Notes: generated by a model from the sequence alone, not told the origin. A stretch of 42,942 nt of DNA from an uncultured Dysosmobacter sp. (GCA_934636905.1 CAKUBJ010000014.1:1-42942), one strand, 5' to 3'; shown: positions 25,235 to 35,174, numbered from the stretch's first letter. Made by a program: numbers and translations.

Positions 25235-25346
25235 GGAAACTCCTTTCCCGCCGGTTCCGCCTCTTCCGGCGCGGGATGGATTCTGTTCCGGTCAGGCCCC
25301 GGAAGTGCCGGGATTCCGTATCACAGGGTCTGCTTTGCAACGATTC

Positions 25347-25375
25347 ATTCTACCACGTTTCCCCGGGCTTGGCAA
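25347..25375 (-). promoter_or_regulatory. Promoter of the ABC-ylmH-pepD operon
   Basis: On the minus strand TTGCCA (rc of 25370-25375), a 17-bp spacer and TAGAAT (rc of 25347-25352), about 110 bp before the ABC start. The 354-bp gap 25235-25588 holds this promoter and the structured nhaC terminator; no gene was seen. Confidence 0.65.
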
Positions 25376-25436
25376 CGGGCAGGCATACGTTCGGTATCGT
25401 CTCTTATGGAATCGCAATTTCTCTCAGGCCGGCGCA

Positions 25437-25519
25437 GGAAAAAGATGTGAGGAACAGAGTCTCCCGCGTTAAAGCCGGGCTGTCACGCCGCACTTTTCAA
25501 AAGGGGACTCTGTTCCTCA
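25437..25519 (-). terminator. Branched terminator-like structure after nhaC
   Basis: A perfect 14-bp inverted repeat, TGAGGAACAGAGTC (25448-25461) with GACTCTGTTCCTCA (25506-25519), encloses a 44-nt loop that can form smaller stems (CCCG/CGGG). On the minus strand the outer stem is followed by CATCTTTTTCC, a terminator-like tail. The long loop is unusual for a plain terminator. Confidence 0.6.
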
Positions 25520-25588
25520 TGGGCAAGAAGGTACCGGCACGGCCGGCAGAAGGATACGCCTCCCGGAATGCTTCCGGATGCCTGTGGG

Positions 25589-26995
25589 TTACCGTTCTTT
25601 CTCCATCAGTGCCTTTTTCGCGGCCACGCCGGATTCCGGCACATCGTATTCCCAGTTCCACGGATCTCTGCGGCAGATCCGGTCGGCATAGGGCACAAAA
25701 ACAGACAGCAGGCCGAAGGCCGCAAGGATCCAGCAGTACCACATATAGGGTACAATTTCCGTAGGGCTGATGGCAATGTCGTAGGTGGCAGCCGTCAGGG
25801 ACGCCGCCATCAGCAGCTGGGCGCCGTAGGGGATGATGCCCTGAAAAACGCAGGAAAACACATCCAGCAGCGAAGCGGTGCGGCGGGGATCCACTCTGAA
25901 TTCCCGGCTCATATCCTTCGCCACGCCGCCGCAGAGGATGATGGCCACCGTGTTGTTGGCGGTGGCGCAGTCCGCCAGCGACACCAGCGCGGTAATGCCC
26001 AGCTGGGCGGATTTCCCGCTGTGCATCATGCCTCTGAGTTTTTCAATGAGCCAGACGATGCCGCCGTTGTGGGCAATCAGTTCCGAGATCCCTCCGCAGA
26101 ACAGGGCCAGGAAAAACACCTCGCTCATGCCGGTGAAGCCGTCCCAGATGGCCTGAGCAAAGGTGAAGACCGTCAGGCCGCCCCAGAGCATCCCGATGAT
26201 GCCTGCCGAGAAAATGCCGATGGTCAGGGTCAGAAATACGTTCACGCCGACAATGGCCAGTGCCAGCACCAGCACATAAGGCACAACCTTGACCACCTCG
26301 AAGGTTCGCGGCGCCATGGCAGCAGCCTCTCCCTGCCCGATTACCAGAAGGATCCCCAGTGTAATCAGTGCGGCAGGCAGAGCGATGAAGAAATTCACCC
26401 GGAACTTGTCCTTCAGCGATACGTCCTGTGTCTTTGTGGCGGCAATGGTGGTGTCGGAGATCATGGAAAGGTTGTCGCCGAACATGGCGCCGCCGACGCA
26501 GGCGCCCAGCATCATGGGCACGCTGAGTCCGCTTTCGCTGGCAAGCCCCACGGCAATGGGAACCAGCGCCGTAATGGTGCCTACGGAGGTGCCGGTGGCG
26601 GTGCCCAGAAACGCGGAGATTACAAAGGTACCCGCAATCAGCAGCTGCACCGGAATGACGGAAAGTCCCAGATTCACCGTAGCCTCCACGCCGCCCATGG
26701 TCTTAGCCACCGTGGAAAACGCGCCGGCCAGAATGTAGATCATCAGCATGGTCAGCACATTTTCGTTGGCGGCGCCCCGGGCAAAGATGGCGAATTTCTC
26801 GTCCAGCGTCTCCCGCCCCATGCAGAAGGCAGCGATCACCGCAATGAACATGGCGGTGACGGAGGGGAACTGGTAAAACGCCATTTTCACACCCTGCGCC
26901 TGCAAAATCAGTCCCGCCCCCAGATAGATGACAATGAAAATCAGGAACGGCAGCAGTGCCAGAAAGTTCCCTTTCCGGTTCAGATCATGTTTCAT
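25589..26995 (-). CDS. nhaC: Na+/H+ antiporter, NhaC family
   Basis: A 468-aa membrane protein with about 11-12 helices, probably exchanging Na+ for H+ or a related charged pair. Family blocks: GAFSTVAKTMGGVEATVNLGL, SAFLGTATGTSVGTITALVPIA, GACVGGAMFGDNLSMISDTTIAAT (conserved Asp residues in the ion path) and DCATANNTVAIIL. The chosen ATG has GGGAGAG; a start 30 nt upstream lacks a site. It is transcribed alone from a near-consensus promoter, divergent from gdpP. Confidence 0.9.
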   Translation of the reverse strand: MKHDLNRKGNFLALLPFLIFIVIYLGAGLILQAQGVKMAFYQFPSVTAMFIAVIAAFCMGRETLDEKFAIFARGAANENVLTMLMIYILAGAFSTVAKTMGGVEATVNLGLSVIPVQLLIAGTFVISAFLGTATGTSVGTITALVPIAVGLASESGLSVPMMLGACVGGAMFGDNLSMISDTTIAATKTQDVSLKDKFRVNFFIALPAALITLGILLVIGQGEAAAMAPRTFEVVKVVPYVLVLALAIVGVNVFLTLTIGIFSAGIIGMLWGGLTVFTFAQAIWDGFTGMSEVFFLALFCGGISELIAHNGGIVWLIEKLRGMMHSGKSAQLGITALVSLADCATANNTVAIILCGGVAKDMSREFRVDPRRTASLLDVFSCVFQGIIPYGAQLLMAASLTAATYDIAISPTEIVPYMWYCWILAAFGLLSVFVPYADRICRRDPWNWEYDVPESGVAAKKALMEKER

Positions 26996-27037
26996 ACGCT
27001 CTCTCCCATTTTCTTCATTTTGCACAGTCCGGATTTC

Positions 27038-27066
27038 ATTATACCGGCTTTTTCCCGGTATGACAA
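27038..27066 (-). promoter_or_regulatory. Promoter of nhaC
   Basis: On the minus strand TTGTCA (rc of 27061-27066), a 17-bp spacer and TATAAT (rc of 27038-27043), 43 bp before the start codon. Confidence 0.8.
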
Positions 27067-27370
27067 CCGCTATTTGCAGTTTTCACCCTTCAGGCCGTCC
27101 CCAATGGCAGTGCGCCGGGAAATGCGGCGTCAGCCGCTTCGCCGGTATCGCCGAAGGGGATGATGGCTGTGTCTGCCCAGTCGCCCCGGTGTGTCCTGCC
27201 CCTGCGCCCCCGCCGGATGCCGGATGCGCTTCGCCGCAGATGCCGCGGCGCACATTTTGAAATGGCCGGCAGCGCCGGTAATGGCGGTGTATTTCCGGGT
27301 CTTTCTGCCGATATGCCGGTATGGACGCTTCTTTTTCCCTGCAAATTCCGGGATTTCGGTGGAAATGCCA
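27067..27370. other. Unassigned intergenic stretch between nhaC and gdpP promoters
   Basis: About 300 bp of GC-rich sequence between two divergent promoters. Several frames are open, but none has a convincing ribosome binding site or recognisable product. Small hairpins occur (for example CTTCG...CGAAG near 27138-27157). It could be the remains of a gene, an unrecognised RNA or a long gdpP-side control region; nothing more can be supported. Confidence 0.3.
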
Positions 27371-27399
27371 TTGCGAAACAATGGGCATACTGGTATAAT
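27371..27399 (+). promoter_or_regulatory. Promoter of gdpP-rplI-dnaB
   Basis: TTGCGA (27371-27376), a 17-bp spacer and a perfect TATAAT (27394-27399) with an upstream TGG, 81 bp before gdpP. Confidence 0.75.
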
Positions 27400-27479
27400 A
27401 AGTAAACCTATCGGATATTTTCGGTGCGCCTGCGGACAGCCGCTTCCGGCGCCCCGGCTCTTTGAGAGCGAGGTATGGA

Positions 27480-29474
27480 ATGAACAATAAAAGACTTTCC
27501 CGCCTGCTGGAACCGAACCTGAAATTTTACTTTTTCTTCATGCTGCTGTTTGTGGCGGCGGCCTTCCCGGTAAACTGGAGGCTGGCGCTGGCGGAGGCAG
27601 CGGTGACGGTGCTGCTGTATGTCTACTTCCGGCGAAACAATCAGAAGCGCCGGCAGAGCGTTTTGCAGTACATCGATTCCGTCACAGGCAGCGTGGACAC
27701 CGCCAGCAAGTCCACCCTCATCAACTCCCCTCTGCCCACGCTGGTGTTCCGGCCTGACACCGGGGAAATCATCTGGAGCAACGAGAGTTTTCTGCAGATG
27801 GCAGGTGTCCGGGAGCACCTGTTTGAGATGCGGCTTTCCGAGGCGGCGCCGGATTTTCAGGTGCAGTGGCTTCTCTCCGGCAAGCAGGAAAGCCCGGAGC
27901 GGGTGACCATGAACAGCCGCCATTTCCGGGTTTACGGCAGTCTGGTGCGCTCCCGCAGCCGCAGCGGTGACCAGAGCATGGTGGCCACCACCTACTGGGT
28001 GGAAACCACGGAGGCCGACCGGCTGAAGGAGGTTTACGAGGCCAGCCGCCCCATAGCCGCCATTCTGATGCTGGACAACTATGAGGATTTGATGAAGGCC
28101 TGCGAGGATACCCAGCGCAGCGCGGTTCTGGCGCAGATTGACGAGAAGCTGCGGACATGGGCCAGCGCCGGGCAGGGAATCCTGCTGAAAACCGACCGTG
28201 ACCACTACCTCTTCCTCTTTGAGGAGCAGTATTTCCAGCACTTTGTGGACGAGAAATTCTCCATTCTGGACACTGTCCGGAATATTCAGGTTTCCGAAAA
28301 CGTCCACCCCACGCTGTCCATCGGCATTGGCAAGGATGTGTCCGGGATTCCGGAACTGTACAAGAACGCCAAGCTGTCTCTGGAAATGGCGCTGAGCCGG
28401 GGCGGCGACCAGGCGGTGGTGCGCAATCAGGTGGATTTTGCTTTCTACGGCGGCCGCGCCAAGTCCGCGGAAAAGCGCACCAAGGTAAAGTCCCGGGTGA
28501 TGGCCAACGCCTTCCGGGAACTGATTGCCGATGCCGGCGAAGTCTACGTCATGGGCCACGCCTTTGCGGATATGGATGCCGTAGGCGCCGCGGCAGGCAT
28601 CTGCTGCGCCGCCCGGAAGCGGGGCAAAAAAGCCCATATCGTCATTGACGCGGAGCACAACGCCGCCAGAACCATGCTGGAGCGGCTGGACGCCCTGCCG
28701 GAGTATGACGACGTGTTCCTCTCCCCCGGCGACGCGTTCCTGAAAATGCGGGCGGACACCCTGCTGGTGGTGGTGGACACCAACCGGCCGGACATGGTGG
28801 AAAGCCCTCAGCTGCTGGAATCCAGCAACCGGGTGGCGGTCATCGACCACCACCGACGGGCGGCCAGCTACATTGAAAACGCCGCTTTCAGCTTCCACGA
28901 GCCTTATGCCTCCTCCGCCAGCGAACTGGTGACGGAACTGCTGCAGTACCTGATTGAGCCGTCCGACCTCCTGCGGGAGGAAGCGGGGGCGCTGCTGGCA
29001 GGCATCGTGCTGGACACCAAGCACTTCACCCAGCGCACCGGCGGCCGTACCTTTGAGGCGGCGGCCTTCCTGCGGCGCTCCGGCGCCGACACGGCGGAGG
29101 TGCAGCGGCTGTTCCAGAATGACCTCAAGGATATGGTCACCAAGTACGACATCATCCGCCGGGCGGAGATGTACCGGGGCAACATTGCCATCTCCGTGGT
29201 GGAGGAACCGGGGGTAGACCGCATCGCGGCGGCGCAGGCGGCAGATGAACTGCTGACCCTCAAGGGGGTGCAGGCGTCCTTTGTGATTTACGCCGCCGAG
29301 GGCGCCGTGCTGATGTCCGCCCGTTCTCTGGGAGAAATCAACGTACAGGTGATTCTGGAGGCTCTGGGCGGCGGCGGCAATTCCACCACCGCCGGCGGCC
29401 GGATTGCCGATTCCGATCCGGAGAGCGTCCGCCAGCAGCTGCTGGGGGTGCTGGACGCATATTTTGAAAAATAA
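27480..29474 (+). CDS. gdpP: Cyclic-di-AMP phosphodiesterase GdpP
   Basis: Membrane-bound enzyme that lowers the second messenger c-di-AMP, which controls K+/osmolyte balance and cell-wall stress. 664 aa, usual length. Two N-terminal helices (about 15-50) are followed by a PAS-like domain with NSPLPTLVF..GEIIWSN, a degenerate GGDEF domain (MALSRGGDQAVV instead of GGDEF), the DHH domain (MGHAFADMDAVGA from 358, VIDHH with Asp456) and DHHA1 ending GGGGNSTTAGGRI. The start ATG follows GCGAGG; an earlier frame lacks a site. It leads the gdpP-rplI-dnaB operon. Confidence 0.95.
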   Translation: MNNKRLSRLLEPNLKFYFFFMLLFVAAAFPVNWRLALAEAAVTVLLYVYFRRNNQKRRQSVLQYIDSVTGSVDTASKSTLINSPLPTLVFRPDTGEIIWSNESFLQMAGVREHLFEMRLSEAAPDFQVQWLLSGKQESPERVTMNSRHFRVYGSLVRSRSRSGDQSMVATTYWVETTEADRLKEVYEASRPIAAILMLDNYEDLMKACEDTQRSAVLAQIDEKLRTWASAGQGILLKTDRDHYLFLFEEQYFQHFVDEKFSILDTVRNIQVSENVHPTLSIGIGKDVSGIPELYKNAKLSLEMALSRGGDQAVVRNQVDFAFYGGRAKSAEKRTKVKSRVMANAFRELIADAGEVYVMGHAFADMDAVGAAAGICCAARKRGKKAHIVIDAEHNAARTMLERLDALPEYDDVFLSPGDAFLKMRADTLLVVVDTNRPDMVESPQLLESSNRVAVIDHHRRAASYIENAAFSFHEPYASSASELVTELLQYLIEPSDLLREEAGALLAGIVLDTKHFTQRTGGRTFEAAAFLRRSGADTAEVQRLFQNDLKDMVTKYDIIRRAEMYRGNIAISVVEEPGVDRIAAAQAADELLTLKGVQASFVIYAAEGAVLMSARSLGEINVQVILEALGGGGNSTTAGGRIADSDPESVRQQLLGVLDAYFEK

Positions 29475-29501
29475 TCAACCATCCAAAAGGAGAATATTGA
29501 T

Positions 29502-29951
29502 ATGAAAGTGATTTTGCAGCAGGATGTCCGGGGACAGGGCAAGAAGGGCGAGATGATTGAGGTTTCCGAGGGCTACGGCCGGAACTTCCTCCTGCCCCGG
29601 AAGCTGGCGGTGCCCGCCACGGCGGATGCCATCAACACCATGAATCTGAAGGAAAAGGCACGGAAGGCCGAGGAGGCCCGACTGAAGGCCGAGGCGCAGG
29701 AGACTGCCGGGAAGCTGGAAAACTGCCCCGTAAAAATCAGTGCCAAGGCCGGCAACGGCGGCAAGCTGTTCGGCGCCGTGACCACCAAGGAGATCTCCGA
29801 GGGGCTGAAGGCCCAGTACGGCGTAGACATTCCCAAGCAGAAGCTGGTGCTGGACGAGCCTATCAAGGCCTACGGCAGCTATCAGGTAAAGGCCAAGCTG
29901 GGCTTTGAGATCAGCGGTACGGTGTATGTCACCGTCTGCGAGGAAAAGTAA
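29502..29951 (+). CDS. rplI: Ribosomal protein bL9
   Basis: 149-aa 50S protein of two globular domains joined by a long helix. The N-terminal MKVILQQDVRGQGKKGEMIEVSEGYGRNFLLPRKLA is the standard L9 signature. A charged Lys/Glu/Ala helix runs about 45-75, and the C-terminal domain shows LFGAVTTKEISEGL. AAAAGGAG precedes the ATG. It sits 27 bp after gdpP and 47 bp before dnaB. Confidence 0.97.
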   Translation: MKVILQQDVRGQGKKGEMIEVSEGYGRNFLLPRKLAVPATADAINTMNLKEKARKAEEARLKAEAQETAGKLENCPVKISAKAGNGGKLFGAVTTKEISEGLKAQYGVDIPKQKLVLDEPIKAYGSYQVKAKLGFEISGTVYVTVCEEK

Positions 29952-29998
29952 CCTGCTTTGCATAAACGCGCTTCCGGGGAAGCGGAAAGGAGAATCCC

Positions 29999-31351
29999 AT
30001 GGCCAATGAAGATCTGCTGATCCGGCAGATGCCCCATTCGCTGGAAGGTGAGCAGGCGGTTTTAGGCTCCATGCTCATTGACGAGGGCTGCGTCAAGGAC
30101 GTCATGGACAAGCTGGTGCCCTCGGATTTCTACCTCCGGCAGAACCGGGAGATTTTTGAAACCATCTACACCATGTTCACCTACGCCCGCCCCATTGACG
30201 GCATCACCGTCTGTGAGGAGATGCGCAAGGCCGGCACCTACGATGAAAACACCACCCGCTCCTATCTGGCGCAGCTGATGGAGATTACCCCCACCAGTGC
30301 CAACGTCATGGAGTATGTGGCCATCGTCCGGGACAAGGCGCTGCTGCGGGGCGTGGCCCAGGCGGCAGGGGAGATTACGGCGCTGGTGCAGGAGGGCATC
30401 GGCGAGGCCGGTGACATTCTGGAGGCCGCCGAGCAGAAAATCTACGCCGTCCGCCGGGGACAGAGTGCTCAGGATATGGTGCCGCTGCGGATGGTGCTGC
30501 CGGACGTGCTGGATCGCCTCAGCGAGATGAGCGAAAGCGAAAGCCGCCTGCCGGGTCTGTCCACCGGGCTTTCCGCCGTGGATCGCAAGATCACCGGCCT
30601 GAACAAGTCCGACCTGATTCTGCTGGCCGCCCGTCCCGGCATGGGCAAGACCTCCTTCGCCCTGAACGTGGCGCTGAACGTGGCAAAGACGGCGCAGAAA
30701 ACCGTGGCGGTTTTCTCTCTGGAAATGTCCCGGGAACAGCTGGCCACCCGGCTTCTCAGTTCCGAGGCCTGCGTGGAGAGCGGACGGCTCCGCACCGGTT
30801 CCCTCCGGGAAACGGACTGGGATAAGATTGCCGCCGCCGCAGGCGTGCTGAACAAGCTGGACATCCGGATTGACGACAATCCCATGCTGTCCGTGGCGGA
30901 CATGAATGCCAAGTGCCGCCGGATTGACGGGCTGAGTCTGGTGGTCATCGACTATTTGCAGCTGATGACCTCCGCCTCCGGCAATAACCGGGGCGGCGAG
31001 AACCGCCAGCAGGTGGTCAGCGATATGTCCCGGATGCTGAAAATCATGGCCAAGGAACTGAATGTGCCGGTAATCTGCCTGAGCCAGCTGTCCCGTGCCA
31101 ATGAGAAGCGGGACGACAAGCGCCCCATGCTCTCCGACCTGCGTGAATCCGGTGCCATCGAGCAGGACGCCGACATTGTGCTGTTCCTGTACCGGGACGA
31201 TTACTATAACGAGGATTCCGAAAAGCGGAATATCGCCGAGTGCATCGTGGCCAAGAACCGCCACGGGGAAACCGGCAAGGTGGAACTGCGGTGGATGCCG
31301 GAGTACACCACCTTTGCCACGCTGGAAAACCGCTATGACGAGGAGGAATGA
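29999..31351 (+). CDS. dnaB: Replicative DNA helicase DnaB (DnaC in Bacillus)
   Basis: 450-aa hexameric 5'-3' helicase of the replisome. The N-terminal collar starts PHSLEGEQAVLGSMLID. The RecA-like motor has Walker A ARPGMGKTS at about 211, VAVFSLEMSREQL, Walker B region LVVIDYLQLM and the LSQLSRANEKR..RPMLSDLRESGAIEQDAD arginine-finger segment. No intein or insertion is seen. GAAAGGAG precedes the ATG. Its end overlaps the probable tilS start by 17 nt. Confidence 0.97.
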   Translation: MANEDLLIRQMPHSLEGEQAVLGSMLIDEGCVKDVMDKLVPSDFYLRQNREIFETIYTMFTYARPIDGITVCEEMRKAGTYDENTTRSYLAQLMEITPTSANVMEYVAIVRDKALLRGVAQAAGEITALVQEGIGEAGDILEAAEQKIYAVRRGQSAQDMVPLRMVLPDVLDRLSEMSESESRLPGLSTGLSAVDRKITGLNKSDLILLAARPGMGKTSFALNVALNVAKTAQKTVAVFSLEMSREQLATRLLSSEACVESGRLRTGSLRETDWDKIAAAAGVLNKLDIRIDDNPMLSVADMNAKCRRIDGLSLVVIDYLQLMTSASGNNRGGENRQQVVSDMSRMLKIMAKELNVPVICLSQLSRANEKRDDKRPMLSDLRESGAIEQDADIVLFLYRDDYYNEDSEKRNIAECIVAKNRHGETGKVELRWMPEYTTFATLENRYDEEE

Positions 31352-32663
31352 CCTGCGTGCCGCCAAAGCGTTTCTGACGGCCAATGTGGGCGGCGTGCCG
31401 CCGGTGCCGGTGCTGGCGGCGGTGTCCGGCGGGCTGGATTCCATGTGCCTGCTGCATCTGCTGACCTTCTGGGGGCGTGCCCACGGGCTTGCTCCCGCTG
31501 CCGCCCACTTCAACCACCGTCTGCGGGGGGCGGAGGCCGACAGGGACGAGGCCTTTGTCCGGGACTGGTGTGCAGAGCATGAAGTCCCCTTTGTTTCCGG
31601 AACGGGAGATGTCCGGGCTTTGGCCGCCCGGGAGGGGCTGTCCCTTGAGGAGGCCGCCCGGGAAGCGCGGTATGCGTTTTTGACCGGTGAAAAAGAGCGG
31701 CTGGGATGCGCCTGGATTCTGACGGCGCATCACGCCGATGACAATGCGGAAACCATGCTGCTGAATCTCCTGCGGGGCACCGGATTGCAGGGGCTGGCGG
31801 GGATTCCGGCGGAACGGGACGGGATTCTGCGCCCCTTTCTGGAAGTGACACGGGAGGAGCTGACGGCTTACGCCGCGGAAAACGGCGTGCCCTATGTGGA
31901 GGATTCCACCAACCGGGAGGATGATGCTGCCCGGAACGTACTGCGGCATCAGGTGCTGCCGGTTTTGAAGCGGCTGAATCCGCGTGCCGTGGAAAACATG
32001 AGCCGCGCAGCAGCCCTGCTGCGGCAGGATGGAGAAGCGCTGGACACGGCGGCGGAAAAACTGCTGGAACAGGCAGAGTATTCCCCGGATGGGGAAGCAG
32101 CCCTGCCGCTGGATGCCCTTCGGGGGCAGCCGGAGGCCGTGTCCGGGCGCGCTGTACGGCAGCTGCTGAGCCATGTCTGCGGACATCAGAAGGATTTGAC
32201 CGCCGCCCATATCCGGGCGGTGCTGAATTTGAAGCGGGGACAGCTGTCCCTGCCCTATGGGGTCACGGTGTACCGGGAGGGGGCGGGCCTGCGCTTCGGC
32301 AGGACGCCGCCCATGCCGGCAGCACAGCCCATTTCACCGGGGGAAACGGTTTCCTTCGGAAGCTGGCGGGTGCGGCTGGCGGCGGAACCGGAAACGGAGG
32401 GCAGCGCCGTCTCCTTTCCGGCCGGGGCATCGCTGACCATAACCGTCTGGGCGTCCCATGACCGTCTGAACGGCCGCACCGTCAAGCGGCTGTGCGCAGA
32501 CCGGGGCATGACTGCGGCAGAGCGGGATGCGCTGCCGGTACTGCGGGTGGACGGACGCGCCGCTGCTGCGGCGGCGCTGGGAATTGATGAAAATTTTGCG
32601 CCCGGGCGGCATGAAACCGGGGCGCAGGTGATATTTTACAAAGACAGAGGAGAACGGCAATGA
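31335..32663 (+). CDS. tilS: tRNA(Ile)-lysidine synthase TilS
   Basis: Ligates lysine to C34 of the CAU-anticodon tRNA-Ile so that it reads AUA. 442 aa. The PP-loop ATPase motif SGGLDS is at 31-36, followed by HFNHRLRGAEADRDEAFV, TAHHADDNAETMLLNLLRGTG and DSTNREDDAARNVLRHQVLP. A C-terminal substrate-binding domain follows (NGRTVKRLCADRGM...). The start is uncertain. ATG 31335 is in frame but weakly supported; GAGGAGG at about 31340 is better spaced for a CTG at 31353. Start of tilS-hpt-ftsH, continuing from dnaB. Confidence 0.92.
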   Translation: MTRRNDLRAAKAFLTANVGGVPPVPVLAAVSGGLDSMCLLHLLTFWGRAHGLAPAAAHFNHRLRGAEADRDEAFVRDWCAEHEVPFVSGTGDVRALAAREGLSLEEAAREARYAFLTGEKERLGCAWILTAHHADDNAETMLLNLLRGTGLQGLAGIPAERDGILRPFLEVTREELTAYAAENGVPYVEDSTNREDDAARNVLRHQVLPVLKRLNPRAVENMSRAAALLRQDGEALDTAAEKLLEQAEYSPDGEAALPLDALRGQPEAVSGRAVRQLLSHVCGHQKDLTAAHIRAVLNLKRGQLSLPYGVTVYREGAGLRFGRTPPMPAAQPISPGETVSFGSWRVRLAAEPETEGSAVSFPAGASLTITVWASHDRLNGRTVKRLCADRGMTAAERDALPVLRVDGRAAAAAALGIDENFAPGRHETGAQVIFYKDRGERQ

Positions 32664-33214
32664 ACAGTGAAATGGAGAAGGACATCCTGAAGGTTCTGGT
32701 GACGGAAGAGGAGCTGAAGGCACGGATTGAGGAGTTGGGAGCGGCTTTGTACAAAAAGTACGAGGGACGCCGCCCCCTGTTCTTGGGGGTGCTGAAAGGC
32801 TCTTTCATTTTTATGGCGGATCTGATGCGGGCCAGCCAGCTGATGTGCGACGTGGAGTTTATCGCCGTCAGTTCCTACCAGAACGGCACCGTGTCCAGCG
32901 GCCGGGTGCAGATTACCCACGACCTCCAGCAGGACATCACCGGCCGGGAGATTGTCATTGTGGAGGACATTCTGGACTCCGGCAATACGCTGGCCTTCCT
33001 GAAGAATTACCTGATGGCCAAGGGCGCCCGGAGCATTTCCATCGTGACCCTGCTGGATAAGCCCGCCCGCCGGGAAAAGGCAGTGGAGGCGGATCTGGCG
33101 GGCTTTGTAGTGCCGGACGAGTTCGTGGTGGGCTACGGTCTGGACTACGCCCAGCTGTACCGCAACCTGCCCTATATCGGCGTTCTGAAGCCTGTTGTGT
33201 ACGAGAACGCCTGA
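32660..33214 (+). CDS. hpt: Hypoxanthine phosphoribosyltransferase
   Basis: Purine salvage: hypoxanthine or guanine plus PRPP gives IMP or GMP. The 184-aa protein has LFLGVLKGSFIFMADLMR (PPi loop), the SSYQNGT flexible loop, the PRPP-binding motif IVIVEDILDSGNTL at about 96-109 and the base-binding VGYGLDYAQLYRNLPYIG. AGAGGAG precedes the ATG, whose ATGA overlaps the tilS stop. The purine permease and prs elsewhere in the window supply its substrates. Confidence 0.97.
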   Translation: MNSEMEKDILKVLVTEEELKARIEELGAALYKKYEGRRPLFLGVLKGSFIFMADLMRASQLMCDVEFIAVSSYQNGTVSSGRVQITHDLQQDITGREIVIVEDILDSGNTLAFLKNYLMAKGARSISIVTLLDKPARREKAVEADLAGFVVPDEFVVGYGLDYAQLYRNLPYIGVLKPVVYENA

Positions 33215-33283
33215 GTGCCCGGCGTCCCGCAGGGCGCCGTGAAATCAACCGCCTGCAATGAAAGAAAGGGGGGCGTTCCCCGC

Positions 33284-35122
33284 ATGGTGAAGAAAAGGCC
33301 CAACGTCAGCATCCTGCCCTTGCTGCTGATTGTCATCCTGTGCATCAGCTGGCTGACCCAGCTGAACCGAAAGGACGAGATGAGTTATGACCAGATGGTG
33401 CAGCTTTTTGAGCAGCAGAAAGTGGAGTCCTTCCGGTTTACGGATTCCAGCACGCTGGTGATGCAGGTAAAGGGCAGCGAGCAGCCGGTGCGCTGCCGTA
33501 TCCACGACTATACGCTTTTTTACAGCGACCTCAATGACCTGGTAAAGGAGCAGAAGGCCGCCGGCATCATTACCTCCTACAGCTATCCGCCGCCGGAGAG
33601 CACCAACTGGCTGGAAATCATCCTGCCGTATCTCATGATGGCGCTCATGCTGGGGGCCATGTGGTACTTCATGGCCGTGCGTGCCCAGGGCGGCGCGGGG
33701 CCGGATCGGATGGCCAGATTCGGCACCGCCCAGATCCGGGAACTCAGCGAGAAGGATCAGAAGGTCACCTTTGACGACGTAGCCGGCGCCGACGAGGAAA
33801 AGGAAGAACTCCGGGAAATCGTGGAGTTCATGAAAAACCCGAAGAAATACATCGATCTGGGTGCCCGCATTCCCAAGGGCGTGCTGCTGGCAGGCCCTCC
33901 GGGCACCGGCAAGACCCTGCTGGCCAAGGCCGTGGCCGGGGAGGCCGGGGTGGGGTTCCTGTCCATCTCCGGCTCCGACTTTGTGGAACTGTATGTAGGC
34001 GTGGGCGCCTCCCGGGTCCGGGATCTCTTTGAGCAGGCCAAGAAGCAGTCCCCCGCCATTGTGTTTATCGACGAGATCGACGCCGTGGGCCGTCAGCGGG
34101 GCACCGGCCTCGGCGGCGGCCATGACGAGCGGGAGCAGACCTTAAACCAGCTGCTGGTGGAGATGGACGGCTTTTCCGCCAACGAGGGCGTGGTGGTGCT
34201 GGCCGCCACCAACCGGGTGGACGTGCTGGATCCCGCCCTGCTGCGCCCCGGCCGGTTCGACCGGCAGATCTATGTGGGGCTGCCGGACATCAAAGGCCGG
34301 GAGGAGATCCTGAAGGTGCACGCCAAGGGCAAACCACTGGCAGAGGACGTGGATCTCCGGAAGCTGGCACAGGGCACCGCCGGGTTCACCGGCGCGGATC
34401 TGGAAAACCTCATCAACGAGGGCGCGCTGCTGGCAGCCCGGAAGGATCAGCACTTCATCGCCATGCAGGATCTGAAGGATGCGGAGATCAAGGTCATTGC
34501 CGGCCCGGAGAAAAAGAGCCGGGTCATCTCTCAGCATGAACGGGAACTCACTGCCTGGCACGAGGCGGGGCACGCCGTGGTGATGCACTGCCTGCCGGGT
34601 CAGGATCCGGTGAATCAGATTACCATTGTCCCCCGGGGCATGGCAGGGGGCATGACCATCTCCCTGCCGGAGGAGGATCGCTCCTACCTCTCCAAACACT
34701 ACATGGAGGATCAGCTGGTAGGGCTGCTGGGCGGCCGGGTGGCGGAGAGCCTGTGTCTGGGCGATATTTCCACCGGCGCCAGCAACGACATCCAGCGGGC
34801 CACCGCCATTGCCCGGAAGATGGTGACGGTGTACGGCATGAGCGAAACACTGGGCACCGTCTCCTTTGACAGCGGTCATGACGAGGTGTTCATTGGCCGC
34901 ACCATGGGGCACAGCCGGGGCTATTCCGAAGCCGTGGCGGCGCAGATTGATCAGGAGGTCAAGTCCATGATGGACGGCGCCTACAGCCGCTGCCGGGAAT
35001 TGCTGGAAGCACACCGCACCCAGTTGGACGCGGTGGCACAGTACCTGCTGGAGCACGAAACCATGGAGCGGGACGCCTTCCTGAAGGTGTTCGGCGAAAC
35101 GGAACCGTCGGAAGAAGCATGA
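33284..35122 (+). CDS. ftsH: ATP-dependent zinc metalloprotease FtsH
   Basis: Membrane-anchored AAA protease that degrades damaged membrane proteins and regulators. 612 aa. A first helix (about 9-24), an outer domain of about 85 residues and a second helix near 112-128 are followed by the AAA module, with Walker A GPPGTGKT at about 204, Walker [12 protein letters not shown] and the second region of homology [21 protein letters not shown]. The zinc site is HEAGH at 426-430. The ATG follows AGGGGGG at about 11 nt; a GTG at 33215 is possible but unsupported. Confidence 0.96.
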   Translation: MVKKRPNVSILPLLLIVILCISWLTQLNRKDEMSYDQMVQLFEQQKVESFRFTDSSTLVMQVKGSEQPVRCRIHDYTLFYSDLNDLVKEQKAAGIITSYSYPPPESTNWLEIILPYLMMALMLGAMWYFMAVRAQGGAGPDRMARFGTAQIRELSEKDQKVTFDDVAGADEEKEELREIVEFMKNPKKYIDLGARIPKGVLLAGPPGTGKTLLAKAVAGEAGVGFLSISGSDFVELYVGVGASRVRDLFEQAKKQSPAIVFIDEIDAVGRQRGTGLGGGHDEREQTLNQLLVEMDGFSANEGVVVLAATNRVDVLDPALLRPGRFDRQIYVGLPDIKGREEILKVHAKGKPLAEDVDLRKLAQGTAGFTGADLENLINEGALLAARKDQHFIAMQDLKDAEIKVIAGPEKKSRVISQHERELTAWHEAGHAVVMHCLPGQDPVNQITIVPRGMAGGMTISLPEEDRSYLSKHYMEDQLVGLLGGRVAESLCLGDISTGASNDIQRATAIARKMVTVYGMSETLGTVSFDSGHDEVFIGRTMGHSRGYSEAVAAQIDQEVKSMMDGAYSRCRELLEAHRTQLDAVAQYLLEHETMERDAFLKVFGETEPSEEA

Positions 35123-35174
35123 TTTTATTTTCCCGCGCGGGAGGCGGGAATACAGAGAAAGGAATGTGTATTTT

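Noticed and set aside
27130..27180. Possible degenerate copy of the palindromic element (GGATGATGGCTGTGTC)
   Set aside because: Only a short stretch resembles the family and the hairpins are missing; likely chance in GC-rich DNA.
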